Assembly: GCA_005406025.1 (NCBI GenBank)
Contig: BGZK01000018.1
Location: 682,001-746,000, forward strand
Reading direction: 5' to 3'
Origin: Eumeta japonica
Taxonomy: Eukaryota > Arthropoda > Insecta > Lepidoptera > Psychidae
Length of the DNA stretch: 64,000 bases
A model generated the notes under the pieces. The model was not told where the DNA came from, ran no database searches, and was given only the letters and a program-made list of their open reading frames with translations. Both the position numbers and the translations under genes were made by a program. The first letter of the stretch is position 1. Every line of letters starts with the position of its first letter. Positions 1-13,439 of the stretch are shown piece after piece.

Positions 1-2763
1 TGTGTCACACACTAGAGCTATGATTATTACCCACATTTTATGCATTGCAGTCATATCGCATAATATGTATAAAATATTTTCAAAATAATTTTAACTCTAC
101 GAGTAGTATATAATTTAGGTAACGCGGCGGTTACGGGCTGGAAGGGGGGGGAGTGTTTCCATGATTTCTAATATAAATTGCATGTGGAAAAATAAAAAAA
201 TGACCAATATAGATACGTAGCGAAAATGGTATTGTAACTTGTATACGTAATACACTCACGTATTACAGTTTGAATACCTATGTACTTTATTAGATATCGT
301 ACGAGACATCTGCGAGCCTAGTATGACGTCCTAGAGAAAAATCTCTCTATAAGGCCACCCCTTTCGCGCTAACTAGAAGAATGAAAGGGACTGCCCTATA
401 GAGATATTATTTTCTATGGAGTCACGCTAAGCTCGCTGAGAATAGGGATCAATAATTTTTACCAATTACAAGCGAAGCATTGAATTACATGATCAGAAAA
501 TCACATTCCTAGGGGGTACTATATTTATATCGATTTTTTTAAAGTACATAAGGTATTATTTAGACAGCCAAAGTATTAATCTATAAATCACTTGTTCATT
601 TTTGGTATGCTATAGAAAGATGTTTTTAAAAGAAAATTCTCTAAAATACGACACAAAAAGTCTTTGATGACGTTTTCTACTCTGTTTATTGGAAATTACT
701 TTTGTCGGAGAAAATTGACCAAATTGTGAAAAAGGTGGAAGTTGATCGACTCAAGTAGGAAAGACAATTATGAATGATTTCTAACTGAAACTCCGTAGGT
801 AAAGTATTTCAGGTATTACCATGTGCTCTGTAATGGTAAAGCAATAATGGTGGAAATAAACAGACCAGATAGCGCAGTTTTTATGCGAATTTTGCCATTA
901 CTTTTGCCAATTGCGCCATTTGCCATATAACAGATCCTAGAAACCCGAGATCAATGAATCGTTATTTTTATATTTATTACCTAGTATGGATGTTTTAGAT
1001 CATTGTGCTGAAGTCTCACTCGGCTTCAGCCGTTGCATTCTTTCTCGATTATCATGAACAATAAATTTCGACACAAGTCACCATTCAATCCTAATATCCT
1101 TGATTTCATTCACGCACTAAATAAACTTTTAACCGCTTGTGTTTTGGTTATCAGCCAAAGTACTTTTAGGAAAAATTGCATATGAAATTGTGTATTTTGT
1201 TTACACCATTAAGTATTTATATACTGAAAATCTTACAGCCGATGTATTTAGCTAGACTTGCTTTACTGAACTGGTTTTGAAGCTGCGTCATAAATAAGTG
1301 CGCGCGGAATGGGTTATCTTTGACGGTTACCTATGCAGGTATATTTTTCACAATATTTTATGACGTAAACTTTAATAAAAATTATAAGTATTAAGAGAAA
1401 ATATCAAAGTTGTCGGTATTATATGCTTTGAAAAACGATTTTTAGTGAATAAAAATTTGCGATTGGTGTACTTTTCCATTATTAAATACCTGTGATTCCT
1501 GAAGGATAATCGTGATTAAGACCAGTAATTCTTGGTCTATCCAAAATTCCTAGAATTTTGATTATACCAACTTAAAGAAAATGGGCCACTATTATGACGT
1601 ACATTAACGTCAAAACAAATTACAGTTTTCATAGTACTTCGGTATGTACCGAATATTAATATTTCGAGCACGAAAGCTGCAAAGTCAAAAAATAAAATTA
1701 TTTTCATTAGTTATTAATTTCAAATTTAGCATTGATGTTATTTATGAGTGTCATATGCTTCGTTTGCACTACTGTCGTAAGTCGGTAAATAATGAAATGC
1801 GAATGGAATTTTCAAAGTTTTTATTCTTTACTTTAATTGTAAAAATAGACACTTGAATATCGTTGCATTCTTAGATTTAGCAAATATTTTAAACTTTTAT
1901 TATCATACCTAAGTATTTTAAAATAACAAAGCTAAAAGAGTGACTATATATTAAAAAAAAACTGTTAATAATATAAAAGTATTATTTATGTAATTATGAG
2001 TTAATACTAATTGCCATTTTGTTTAAATCTGTAAACCTTATCAAAAGCATCTCGAACGGTAAAGCTTGTCAAGGACTTTGCAATAACACAGAGCATTAAT
2101 TATTATTAATGAAAGTTTCGGAAATGTGGATAGTAAATAAACAATTGGAAACGGTCCTAATTACATAAGTATGGTTGTTGATTTCATAGTTAGTTAATAT
2201 TTTGATCACGACCTGATCCGGATGAATGTTATAAGAAAGTTTCGGATAACAACCGCTTTCGATTTCATTTGCAACAAAATATAGCTTTATCAGTTAAGGT
2301 ATATTTTATATTACCATTGATTTCGCTAATTTTTGACTAAATAAAATCTGCTACTTGGCATATAATATTTCTCATAGAAATTATATGGTAAGTACTATTT
2401 TTTTCACACGGAATTTTTGGATTTAGGATTCATGTGAAATTTATTGCTAAATTTTCGAAAATTCAGTAATTGAAAAGTAATTGATTCAGAATTCGGAAGA
2501 ACTAATTCTGTGTCAATTAAGTGAAGTTTCGATAATCTGGTAAAAAAAAAAAATGAAATTTTGTAGAATTAATTACAATACAATTAACCTTTTCTGAGAT
2601 TGATTAAGGCAAACAAACATACAGACACTTTGTCGAAATTATATATAACTTCCAATTAAAAAGTAATCTATCTACCTTTATACTATCACTTAAGAAGATT
2701 AAAAACAGCCCTTCACTCATTGAAAACTACGCTATCCCCGAGTAATATAGCCTTATATTTGAT
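1..2763. other. AT-rich spacer, no gene seen
   Basis: No open reading frame with recognisable protein features. A G-run follows a short GC patch near 120-155. A moderately GC block at 300-470 contains several short inverted motifs but I cannot assign it. The rest is AT-rich with poly-A/T runs. I see no splice-site pair around any open frame. Confidence 0.55.
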
Positions 2764-3015
2764 TTAGATACTAACATTTGTCCCCGAATTTGTCAAAATC
2801 AGAATAGAAAATTGAACTAGGAACAGAATTGAGAAGGGACCGGAATCGATTACGATTTTGGGACTTCAGGTCAAGAGCTGGATCAGAATCAGAATTGGGG
2901 TCAATATCGAAATCGGAAGCGAATGCGGTACCGGGACGGAGGTTATCAGTCCCTATGATCGTCAAAAAGTATGAAGCAAGTACTTCTATGTGCAGGCGAG
3001 CGAACTGGTAGCAAG
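2764..3015 (+). repeat. Cryptic GATCGG-type repeat, copy 1
   Basis: Purine-rich stretch of degenerate 6-bp-like words (GAATCG, GGATCA, GAATCAG, CGGAAGCG). It is preceded by an ACATTTGTCC-like motif that recurs just before the copy at 51.77 kb as ACATTTGGCC. Open frames appear on both strands because stops are rare in this composition. The minus frame is rich in Asp, Ser and Asn. I read it as a dispersed simple-sequence repeat, not a gene. Further copies occur at 7.7, 9.0, 12.3, 33.7, 46.8 and 51.8 kb. Confidence 0.6.
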
Positions 3016-4654
3016 ACTGTAGTTTATGTAAAGATAAACCCTCTTGTCATATTCATCTTATTAAATCGATTACTTAATCGTTTACGTTTATCGTTAAATA
3101 AAAACCAGTATTTGGGCACAAAGTAACATGTTGCATCTATTTAACTAGAAACCTGTACTAATGAATAATTTGTTTGGACCGAATAAGAATATACGTTTAA
3201 GGTTATTTTATAAATACGGTTAGGACGAACGCGAACACGTAATAAATAAGCGACGTTTTTATATGTACGTACGTTTAGCTTTTTTAAGGATTTGCCTATG
3301 AAGATAGTTTTTATAACGTAAAGCTGTCAAAATTATTGCTTTTTCGAAAAATAGATTTCACAAAAATCAAATTAGACATATATCTGTTTAAATTTTTAGA
3401 CGTACTGTGCTAATATGTGTCGGTTAACACTAATGGTAAATAATTTATGTAGGCGACAACACATTATAAAGTTAACAAACAGATTTTTCAAATACCGAAT
3501 TAACACACATTTGACACTTCTAACACTTTTTGCTTTGCTGAGTTCGAGAAAGCTTTAAACACAAGCTCTGACTAAGCCTGCTACTCCTTTGAACTCAGGA
3601 AAATCAATTATCCCCACCGCAGCATATTTGCCTCAGAACATGGCGACCTTAAATGTAAGACATTATAGAAGGGAGAGGAGATATCGTCCAGTAATTCTAT
3701 GTATTTTCTCTGTTCCTCTCGTTGACATAATTATTAAAACATGGCGACTAATAACGCGATGGGTAATTTGAAGCAATGGATATTATACATCTTTCATCCT
3801 TTACTTATTTCTACCTCTCCTTTTTGCTCATCGACGTAACGTAATTATGTCTAAGCCTGAATAATAATGTCATTAGGATGTGTAGTCACAGATTCAGTGA
3901 TGGCACCGATATGAAACAGGAAGTTTTTATTGTTTTTGATAGTCTTAATTCTGATAAATATAACACAGAAATGTACCTTTAATTACGGACATTTTCTTTT
4001 TTGTTACTAGTTCCGTTAAAAATATTTATCCTTATCGACTTACACAAGAAACAAACTCCCACTCCGATAGCTTATTATTCTTCAAAATGTCGTATACATT
4101 AATTGAAAAATAACAGTACATGAAATGAATGTAATTTTAAACAGAACATTGAAAATATTGACAAAATATCAATTAGATAATTCTCTTTCTCATTAATAAA
4201 ACAAGTTTTCACAATGTAAGTGACAAATGATTAACACTCAATATTTAGATAATAATTATCTCGATAAATTTTGATCGACAACTTTTTATCAAACAGGTTT
4301 TTTTATCTACTTTTATAATTTATACGAGCAGAAAGTAACATAATTATTTATCGACGTTGTAAGTGCTGTCAGTAAAATATGGATGCACGATCTGTAACTT
4401 TGAAGTTAAGTTTACTTAGAAAATAATATTGAGCGCGAGTTTTCGAGTTAAATAATCATAAGAGAAGGTATACTCTAACATCATAAACACATGTACCGCT
4501 GATAAAGTGATTAATTATGAAACGAGCTAACTCCTGCTCCCGATCCAGATCTCGGCCAGCTCAAAATTAAGGACATAATTAAGGACCCGCGTTGATCTCG
4601 GTCCTGTCGTGGACGATACGCTACCAATGCCCAATCAGTGTATAAAAGTAAGGA
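3016..4654. other. AT-rich spacer, no gene seen
   Basis: No supported feature. The short plus frame near 3589-3771 has no domain or codon signature and is taken as chance. GC content rises slightly at 4530-4640 (runs of CTCGGCC and GGACCCGCG type) before the next repeat tail. Confidence 0.5.
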
Positions 4655-4700
4655 ATTCGTCCTATGTTCAAGAGAGCGAAGCCGCGGTCAACAGATAAAG
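4655..4700 (+). repeat. Degenerate retroelement tail
   Basis: The words GCGAAGCCGCGGTCAACAG resemble the common insect non-LTR/SINE 3' tail (GCGAAGCCGCGGGCAACAGCTAG type). A TATA-like TGTATAAAAG lies just upstream at about 4640, but with this repeat context I do not call it a promoter. Confidence 0.35.
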
Positions 4701-4754
4701 CATACTAAATCATTCCCAGACAACGTAATTTAATATTAAAAATAATCATTGAAA

Positions 4755-4815
4755 TTCGAGCAGTGGTCCTCGAGCTACAAGCTGTACGTTTATAACTCGA
4801 TGACCACTTTTCGGA
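4755..4815 (-). ncRNA. Candidate small-RNA hairpin (minus strand)
   Basis: A 61-nt imperfect inverted repeat: two 28-nt arms around the 5-nt loop at 4783-4787. Of 28 arm positions, 23 pair when transcribed from the minus strand, two of them as G:U. The same two positions would be C:A mismatches on the plus strand. The inner core AGTGGTC / GACCACT is perfect. Length, arm size and scattered mismatches fit an insect pre-miRNA. I do not recognise either arm as a known miRNA. It could equally be a decayed miniature transposon. Strand choice is inference from G:U pairing only. Confidence 0.3.
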
Positions 4816-7554
4816 CAGATAGACAGGTAGAGTCTGATACGCGCAGTCATATTTTGATTAGATTCGTCTTAAGCTCATGGATCTCATTGAAATCATTACA
4901 ATAAATTAATTAAAAATAAAAGACAATGAACAGTGTAGAGGATATATAAAAATCACTTTTAGTTTTGTGATGTTTTTCATTGTTTTCAGTGTATTAAATA
5001 TTATGTTGCTTACCACGTGTCCTTTCCTTTTAAAAAAAGTGTCTTCACAAAATAGGAGATAAATTGAGAATATTAGCGAAAAACTACCAATTATTTATAT
5101 CATAATATTCATAGGAATAGTGCTACATATATTTGTGAAATTGATACCGTGCAATTTTTTTTTCTAACACAAAAATAGTTTTATTGACGTAAAAGTGAGC
5201 GTGGACCGTGGCAGAACCAAAAATGAGGGTATGGCTGTGAACCGGTATCCATGTAATAAATCTGTTTTTATGTGGCTCAAAATTTCCATACCAGTTTCCG
5301 GGTTATCGATCGGGTCCTTTTAAATGCGCCGGTGAGTTATAGCTCATAATAGATTGTGATGTTGATGTAAAATGTAATTAAAATAAATTATCGGAAATAA
5401 TCAGTTTTAAAAAGAAGGGGGCCTTAAAGAAATTTATAAAATATGCGAATGAAGAGTGGTAGCATATTTACCTAAAACTTATTTAATTACCATGAATTAA
5501 TTTAACAATCTTATACGTATAGATATTCCTCAAAGAATGCGACTGGGTGAAAAACATTCTAGAAAGTAATAAACACTTATAAAAATGTCGGCATTTGACA
5601 GAATTCGGATAAAACTCCTTCCATTGCAATTACAATTTTATAAAAGTCCTCGCAGATGTAGGGCATATACATTTTTATCTATAGATTGTAGACAGCCTCC
5701 CGGTTGCGTTTTATAGTATTTGGCGTTATGACTTCTAGAGAGTTGTGATCGTGGACGACTCATAGTCGAATTAGTGGGTCATTTTTAGTATTTCTTTAAC
5801 ATGATAATAATCTTTTAAAATAGCTTTTTAGAAGAGCTTTATTTTATTTTAAGGCTATGCCCCGTACGTTCTACTCGATAATAAGTAAATACGAAACTAT
5901 GATTGATATAAAATAGTATATAAAGATAAGACTTAAAAAGACATGTTACTTAAATCGAGTACTTTTAAACTTCTTCGTGATTAGAAATATTTCCCGACAC
6001 CCATCTCAGTCCTTTGTCAGTCAATATATTTCATTATATTGATATAAAAAAATAGGCATGTTTTAATGTTCACTTTAGTTTTAATCCATATTCTACACGA
6101 AAGTGCTTATTGTTCCTCACAATTTTATATTAAAGGTAAATGGATTAGGCAGTGCTTTCGAATACGTGAAAAAGTATCTTTTATATATCAAGAATGTATT
6201 TTAAACCCATTTGTAAAAACTATATAATGCCCAACTGCAGTGAATGGCTCTCTATCAGAAGCAGATGTCAGGTTTGGTCCAAACACTGACTCAAAGTTAG
6301 ACCATAAAGCATGTCGGCAACATCGCAATGTGTGTGAAGATTCTTATTTTCATTTCTCTAACCTGCAGATTTCCTCGTGATGTTTTTTTTCCCCATCACC
6401 TAGTGTCTTCATTCGCATATAAATATAAATTTATTAAAAAAATAGTGTAAGTAATTGTTGTAAATTCGTGTCTTGTGTACCATATCATAATATCGACTAC
6501 TAACTAACACTTTAATTTATCAGTAAAACATTGCGAAATTTTGAAGGCGTCAGAAATAAATATGGTTAAATATTACATTCGAAACGGTTCGAATCATGAA
6601 ATTAGAAGCATGCTATCAATCGTGAATATCTTATTCGTGATCGACACGTTGAAATATTAAATATTTCTTGTCATTAGAAAAAAAAATAGTTGCATTTTTA
6701 AATGGTTGACTATTTTCGAACACTCGCATTCATTAAAGTTGTACACTTAACAGTTCCATTCTCCGAAACGGCATGACGAAAATTCGTCGCTAATAATAAT
6801 CCAGACGCGACACTGTTAACATTTTCATATAGTGAATATTTTACTAGGCTATAATTGAGAATGATAGAAAAGCACTTCTGTGTTGCCGAAAAATTTCCAT
6901 GACAATATATGGCTCAATTAAAAAGAATTTGGTATCGATTACTAATATAACAATTAATTTTTTTTTATGAAAAGCAACGAAGCTTACAATCGACAGATTC
7001 TTTACGTAATAATGCTTTAATAATAGTTTGTATTTACACCGCATCGATCGCTAGTGGACGGTTAGCGTTCAAATCGGAAATTAGCAAGTTTGCGTTCTAA
7101 TCACAGAAGGGCTAATTAACAAATGATTTTTTCATTTAAAACAAGTTAAGCCACTAGTTGCGTGTCTCGTAGAGCACATAAAACGAAATATATATAAATT
7201 ATTATAGTATATATTTAATAATTGGTCTTAAACGCATTGGGACAACGTGGAAAACTAAAGGTCCAAAAGACTCAATTTGATATTAAGATTTATAGATGAT
7301 AATAACTTCCGCGAGAAGAAAAACTTTGGTTTATTTTCTGTTGGGAATTTCACCTCATGTTGTTTTCCTGAACTATTAAAGCAGACTATATTTATTTGGT
7401 ATTATCAAGATATATTTAATAGTTATTATATCATTAAATTAATTATTGCTATATCTAAGACGACTTAAACATAAGTTTCTGGGGATTTTCAAACTCAAAA
7501 GTAAAATATACGGTTAATTATTGAGTGCCCAAGGTAATATGGAGTAATATGTTT
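4816..7554. other. AT-rich spacer, no gene seen
   Basis: Long AT-rich stretch without supported genes or clear repeats. Poly-A/T tracts are frequent. The 66-residue minus frame at 6844-7044 has no domain. A GGTTCGAATC word at 6586-6595 matches a pol III B box, but no A box or cloverleaf surrounds it. Confidence 0.5.
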
Positions 7555-7925
7555 GACCGAAACGTGGCTTAGAGCTCTTATGAATCAGGATTAGAAGTAA
7601 TATAATGTAATAAAAACTATAGAATATATAATAAATAAATATATAATAAAAACTAAAGAAGTAACTATAATATAATAAAAAAAATCGGGTTCGCATTTGG
7701 TGTTGAGGGCAAACTTGAGATCAGCGTCGGGAGTGGGGACGAGGTAAGTGTAGATGGCGAAGTCAATGTCTGTCTGGAAGAATACTGAGATTGTGGTTTC
7801 GTTTGAGGTCGTCATCGAGATCGGAGTTAGGTTAGCGTTTTGCACAAGTCTGGGTCAGATTACGGATCGGAGTGGAATTCTATGGTTTAGATTTGAAGTG
7901 AAAATCAAGATCGGATCTTCGTAGT
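7555..7925 (+). repeat. Cryptic GATCGG-type repeat, copy 2, with AT tract
   Basis: Purine-rich degenerate words (GAGATCAG, GTCGGGAG, GAGATCGGAG, AAGATCGGATC) from about 7685 to 7920. They are preceded by a TAATATA-rich low-complexity tract at 7600-7680 and by a leading fragment (GAATCAGGATTAGAAG) near 7580. Composition and strand asymmetry match the copies at 2.8 and 51.8 kb. The overlapping minus-strand frames here are by-products of this composition and the AT tract. Confidence 0.5.
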
Positions 7926-8999
7926 ACCTAATCAGTTCCATAGTTTCATTATCATTGTTTATAAAATCGTATTTTGAAAGACAATATGAAAAAATATAAT
8001 AAGAAGAAATAGTGAGCCGTCTTAGCGTGTCATTGAAGAATGATGTCTTGTGATCGATCATTCCATAATTCATAAGATGCTAATAATTTTGTAACAAAAT
8101 GTTTATATATACAAGTACAATCACATAAGAAAGTTTAGATTTTTATTTAATACAGGTATATAATCTTGCTTATAACGCAGAACCCAAGGATATAGAAATT
8201 ATTGTTTCAAACACAGTTTCTGAACAACCTACTCACTTTTGCAATCGAATATTGCGAAGTGGTACTTTTTTTAGAGAAAAAAAAAATTACTTCGACTCTC
8301 AGAAAATGCCTATTTTTTTTAATTCGTTGATATTACAAAAAAAATATAATTGAGTTTATTAGTGTCATAATACAATATTTGGAATTACCGTCACTGGAAA
8401 TCTATATTTGAATAATTGTGTTTTGTTAACAGCGTAACAATTGTGTTGTGAAACATGTTTAACACACAAAGTGAATGCACTAAAAACGATATTACATATA
8501 TTAACAATAAATTGAACTCAATTTGCATTACAACTACATCGTCCAAAAGTATTAAGAGGGCGCGTGCCGACAGAAAACTAATATACAAACGACTGATGGG
8601 TAAAATATTGAGTAGCGAGACGTGTTTTGCCTCAGTTCCTTAATACCTTTTTCGGCTTAACTCATTAAGAGTGTTAATAAAATAATTATTGTATGTGTTT
8701 TTCCTCTTTTTAATAATTATTTCTCGCCTTCTAAATAATTGTCTGCCTTGAAACGTTTTTTACATTTCCATACGAATACCAGACACCAGCCAACGAGCTT
8801 TTGCATTTTGAATAGTATATGAAAATTTATAAGCTAAATACTAGTTTCGTGAGGGGACCGTCCAAGAATATTAGCGTTTTTTAACGTTTATGATAAACAC
8901 AGGGCAGATTATTTGGTCTAATCTAAATTACTACAAATATATCTCTGTAACTAACATTTAGTACGTTGATATATTATCTACAAATTTTTACAAGCCTCT
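7926..8999. other. AT-rich spacer, no gene seen
   Basis: No domain-bearing frame. The two frames overlapping on opposite strands near 8391-8643 have no recognisable features. A-runs occur at 8275-8285 and 8335-8345. Confidence 0.5.
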
Positions 9000-9260
9000 A
9001 CACCAGTGTGTATTTCACATAAAATTCTAGATATTTTCCTCGTACCATCCTGTCGTCAATACTAGTGCCGCATTCAACTTCGCCCCCGATAATGCTCTTG
9101 ATTAGATACCGATTGTACCCAAATTCGAACCAAATTTCGATCTCATTACAGGCATTCAATGATTCCAATCCCAACTTAATTCCAGTTTCAATTATGGTCT
9201 CGTTTCTAGTTTCACTTTCCAGTCGTGTCACCGGTCATAACACAAACGTGACATTGCGTT
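9000..9260 (-). repeat. Cryptic GATCGG-type repeat, copy 3
   Basis: Pyrimidine-rich on the plus strand (ATTTCGATCTC, GATTCCAATCCC, GTCTCGTTTC), so this is the same purine-rich repeat in minus orientation. Both strands carry a short open frame (up to 90 residues) from the low stop density. Neither looks like a protein family. Confidence 0.5.
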
Positions 9261-10323
9261 CGGATCATCATCAGCTTTTCACAGGTCATCTCTCGCAAAT
9301 ATCCCTTGATTATTCTTTTTTAAACTACTTTAAATAGAAATTTGATAACGTGAAAGACGTTAACTTCTGAATCACATCTTGTACTTCTCTGACCCATTTT
9401 ATTGTAATGATTTTATTTGCTTTTGCCGATGTAATGTTTTTACAATACCTAGATATTAATTCATGGGAATGATAAGCGCTCTTCGTCCTATCCGACACTT
9501 CGAACTACCTCTCTGCTAAACGTCAACCATATTTAGATTTAGCTTAACTATACAATTTGCTGATAGGAAGTGTATTCCGTTATTTATAATAATTAAATCA
9601 TGTACTCCTGATTCATTTGTAAGTATAAATTCATTTGTGTTTATAAAATTAAATTATAATTTGTGTACGCGGAAGACATTTTACGGTATTCTTGTAGTTT
9701 TTAATTTTTATATGTATATACCAAAACATTGTTTCGATAAATTTTTGGTCTCGAGACACATATCAAGTTTTCATTTTAAAAATATATATACTTATCGTTT
9801 CTAATTAAATCCAAATATACCGAGAAACACAATCAACGATTAAATTTATTCCATATTGGAATACGGACAAATTTAATTTTCAGTTCAGCTCAATTTTAGA
9901 CAAGCGAAACCCTAAAACTCGGTCAGAACAATTCAGTTCTATCCACGTAATTTCTGTACCTAGATAGAACGCTAGGCGATAGACGGATGGCCTGCTTTTT
10001 ATACGCCGGTCAATGAACTCGCCAATTTGAAACAGAATTTGGGCGCTGGTAACCGTCTGCCCCTTGTTTGTGGCAAGTGGGAGCTAAATATAAAAATTAC
10101 GAATGTACCCACTGCACTTCGATAGGTCATTGCTATTACGAAAAGGAATGTTCGTTCGACGACATTTCGATATCTAAGTTTCAACTATCGATGTCGTTGT
10201 CGTTGCCCAGCAAAATTGTCTAAGACGTTCGTTAGATACTTTTTTTTTTGCGTTTCAATTTAAAAATACTATATAAGTAATAATTAAAAAATAATACGTA
10301 TTTTTAAAATGGTTATCGTATTC

Positions 10324-10326
<3 letters not shown>
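9261..10326. other. AT-rich spacer with moderate-GC patch
   Basis: No gene seen. A patch at about 9990-10200 is less AT-rich and carries several TATCGAT/ATCGATG-type words. It could be regulatory, but nothing specific supports that. Confidence 0.4.

Positions 10327-10369
<43 letters not shown>
10327..10369. repeat. (AT)n microsatellite
   Basis: Uninterrupted TA dinucleotide tract of about 43 nt. Direct observation. Confidence 0.95.
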
Positions 10370-10371
<2 letters not shown>

Positions 10372-12244
10372 CTCACTTTTCCTTTATATGTCTGATATAT
10401 ATATTTATACGCGTAGCCGTGAGCAAACATTGGAAGAGCTCGCCATAAACGCTATAAAACATATTTTTGTAGATTATCTTTGTCAACTTTTAATCACCTT
10501 ATTGTAGATTCATATCAATTTTTGCATTCTAGTGAAGGCCTTGCATTTTGCGCGTCCATACTGGTCTGATGCAGATTACGATAAATTCAAGGCCAATTGT
10601 AACCCTGTAACAACGAGTCTTACGACTTCATGTGTCCGCTATGACAAGGAACGCGTGTTTTGATTTAACTTTAACTTGAAAACTCGTCGATTGTTTGACC
10701 GACTTCAAAAAAAAGGCCATAAAAACCGAATTATTAATATTGATCAAAATATCAATTTAAAAAGCAATGCAACGCCAAACACGAGTATACAAATATTTGC
10801 TAAGTTTATGGCAGATTGCACCGAAAATTCTTTACGAATTCGTAAGTCGTGTAGACACGAAAAACAATACAAAAAATGTATCTTTTGAAAAGTTACGTTT
10901 TACGATATGTATGCTTTTGTCGTTAGAACAAAGAGATAGTATATCTGCAAAGATGATTTCTTTTTATTCGTTGCTTTCTCGTTTACATTTTGTTATCGCA
11001 ATGTCATTTCAAAACTTGTTGTTTCAAGATATATTTTAAAATATACGATTATTCGTTTGAAATTCATTGGAGCTATGAAAATATCTGTCTTTCTTAAAGT
11101 TTCTGTAAAGATCAACGACATATATCATTTGTTTCTTATAAAATGCTACGTAAATAGTTTCATTTTAGGTACACACAGTATATTTATTAGTATCATAGAC
11201 AGTAAATTAGAAAAAAAAGTTTGTGAGTTTAGTCTTAAATTGCTTTTCTTTTTCAATAAAACACATATCTATAAACGTGTAGTCTTCTGTATCCATAATT
11301 GGCATTGAAATGATTTAAGTGTCCATGAATTTATTAGTCACAGTTCAACAATCAATTTCATCAACTTATAAAATTTCAACTTGAAGGACACATATTCTTT
11401 TAAATCCACTTTTTGTGGTAATGCGATAATATTATTAAAATCGCTTCGCCTCGATCCTTCTCTGAAGACATAACTCGAAAAAACTTGCAAGATTTTTAAT
11501 TGCTTTTTTAATATTCACAGTTGCTTTTATAATATGTGACATAATTAAAAATCAAAAACTATACAGCGCGAAGGCTTTACTACGTAAGTACTGCATTTTA
11601 TATAATTTCTTAATATTCTTAGTACAAATCTTACTAAGAGTTTTACAATAATTAGTGATACTTGGAAGTGATATCTGTGTAATCTCATGATACCATGTCG
11701 AAATACACACAAGAATCCATATCGGATATTCCATGACAATACAAATGATCTGGTGCCCGTAGCCACATGCTGCAGCCAAGATCATCCCCTGACGAATGGC
11801 TTCTTTTAAGGGTTATTACAATATTCTTGAAACTTTGTGTAAATTTTCACTAACGACGACAAAACACAGTTTCAATCACGAATTTCAGACGGGAATGTTT
11901 ATAATCCCGAGCGAATTCTTGGTCGTTTAATACAATATCGCCGTGAGAAATATTAAATGAAATTAATGAATTTGGAGCATCCACAGCAATCGCTAAATAG
12001 AAAGTGCTAATTATAATGCTGAAATGAATCCTTTCACCGCGAGTCTTAAAAATTAGATAGGTAAATATGTAACGTTTATTAATATCATCTACCAGCGTGT
12101 TTAAGTCACTCTCGAGTGAGTCCAGACGGCTTTATATATACTCAATTATTACTATTAAAATATTAATTATTTTACTTTAGAAAATACATTTTTCAACAAC
12201 TTAAAAGCTTATAAAAAGTAATTTATTATACCTAACTAGCATTT
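10370..12244. other. AT-rich spacer with short repeat fragment
   Basis: No supported gene. Near 10697-10715 the word ACCGACTTCAAAAAAAAGG matches the start of the repeat seen at 47.53 and 48.04 kb, so a fragment of that family lies here. The small overlapping frames between 10676 and 11308 have no domains, are Lys/Ile/Phe-rich as expected for AT-rich DNA, and are treated as chance. Confidence 0.45.
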
Positions 12245-12540
12245 TTCCCGCGTCTTCGGCGGCGTGTACATCTGCAGTGAATTTTCATCGTTTAATTTTT
12301 ATATCGATCGATCTTACTGTCGATCCCGATTCCGGTTTCGTTTTCGATTTCGACAGACCGAAATCCGAAGCAATAATCATGCACCTGATTTCGATGTCGG
12401 TCATGCTCTCGATTTTAATATCGATCTCAAGTCCCACTTAGATCTCAGCCCCGTTCTCGGTTTCGCTCCCGGCGACGCTTTCAATTCCGATTCGGTTACC
12501 TGTTGCGACTCCTATTTGACAGAAGAAAGTGTAAGCTGTA
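12245..12540 (-). repeat. Cryptic GATCGG-type repeat, copy 4
   Basis: On the plus strand it is a pyrimidine-rich series of TCGATC, CCGATT, TTTCGATT and CTCGGTTTCG words; the repeat is in minus orientation. It gives a 98-residue plus frame rich in Phe, Arg, Asp and Asn, which reflects the repeat and not a protein. It is one of the longest and best preserved of the seven copies. Confidence 0.6.
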
Positions 12541-12779
12541 TCACTCGGTACAATATTTAATTGTTTGCTTCTTGTCATATAAGGTGTTTGAAACAACCCA
12601 CTGCTGAGACATACCGTCCCACAATATTTTGATACAAGCCTTATTATAATATTTTAATTTTAAAACCAGTTATACATTCAATGAACGTCCAATATTTTAA
12701 GGTGTGACGTACACGACACGCCGACAGAAAACCTATTCACCCATTCGATATTCGCTCTCAATTGTTCTCGATAGATTGG

Positions 12780-12925
12780 TATTTGGGAGAGCTCGAAGCC
12801 GCGTCGCGTCGCAGACGGTCACAGCGCCCGACGCGACGCCGCAGCCGCGCGGGCGCAAAGGACCCGCCCGAAAAGAATATTACGCAAACGGCGCGGGCGA
12901 CGCGACGGTGACGTTTTATGATTTT
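12780..12925. promoter_or_regulatory. CpG-rich island
   Basis: Very GC- and CpG-rich against the AT-rich surroundings, with repeated GCGACGCG, CGCGTCGCG and CGCGGGCG-type words. The open frame running through it has no family resemblance. GC islands in AT-rich insect DNA often mark promoters, first exons or enhancers. Here the composition is seen and the function is inferred. Confidence 0.3.
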
Positions 12926-13439
12926 TCCACACACCTCGTATTGGGTAAACGCTTACGGTTTGTGTATATTTGACATATTAAATTCTGTGATGGAAGAAAG
13001 CGATATGAAAAATGGTAAAACCTGTAAATTATTACAGATTTTATCACATTTCGCCTTAAAAATGCGTCCACACAAATTATTTGAATAAGAAAACTGTCTT
13101 TGATATGATAACAATCGATTGAAGTTACGTTAGAGATATATAATATAATAACAATTTTTAAAAATAAGATATTTCAATGAATGAATTTAATATTAATTCG
13201 AGTTCTTCGATTAAAATAATTGAGGAAAATTCCGAATCAAAAAAAAAATTCACGTACATAAATCTGTATGGTTATTTGGATGTCCACAAGTAATCACCAT
13301 AAATTCTTGGACAGTTTGATTGATTGAGCTGTATTTATTTGTTTTCAGATTTCTTACGAATAGAAGTCTTATGATTATCTGATAAAATCAGTTTTTCAAC
13401 TTCTCGCTATGAAAATTGAAACATTAAAAAAAATTGAAG

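Noticed and set aside
4633..4650. TATA box and promoter at TGTATAAAAG
   Set aside because: No initiator or coding frame downstream, and a retroelement-like tail follows within 40 bp.
6586..6595. GGTTCGAATC as a tRNA B box
   Set aside because: No A box, cloverleaf or terminator at suitable distances.
12264..12560. 98-codon frame rich in Asp/Phe/Arg
   Set aside because: It is the cryptic GATCGG-type repeat read in one frame; similar frames occur in the other copies.
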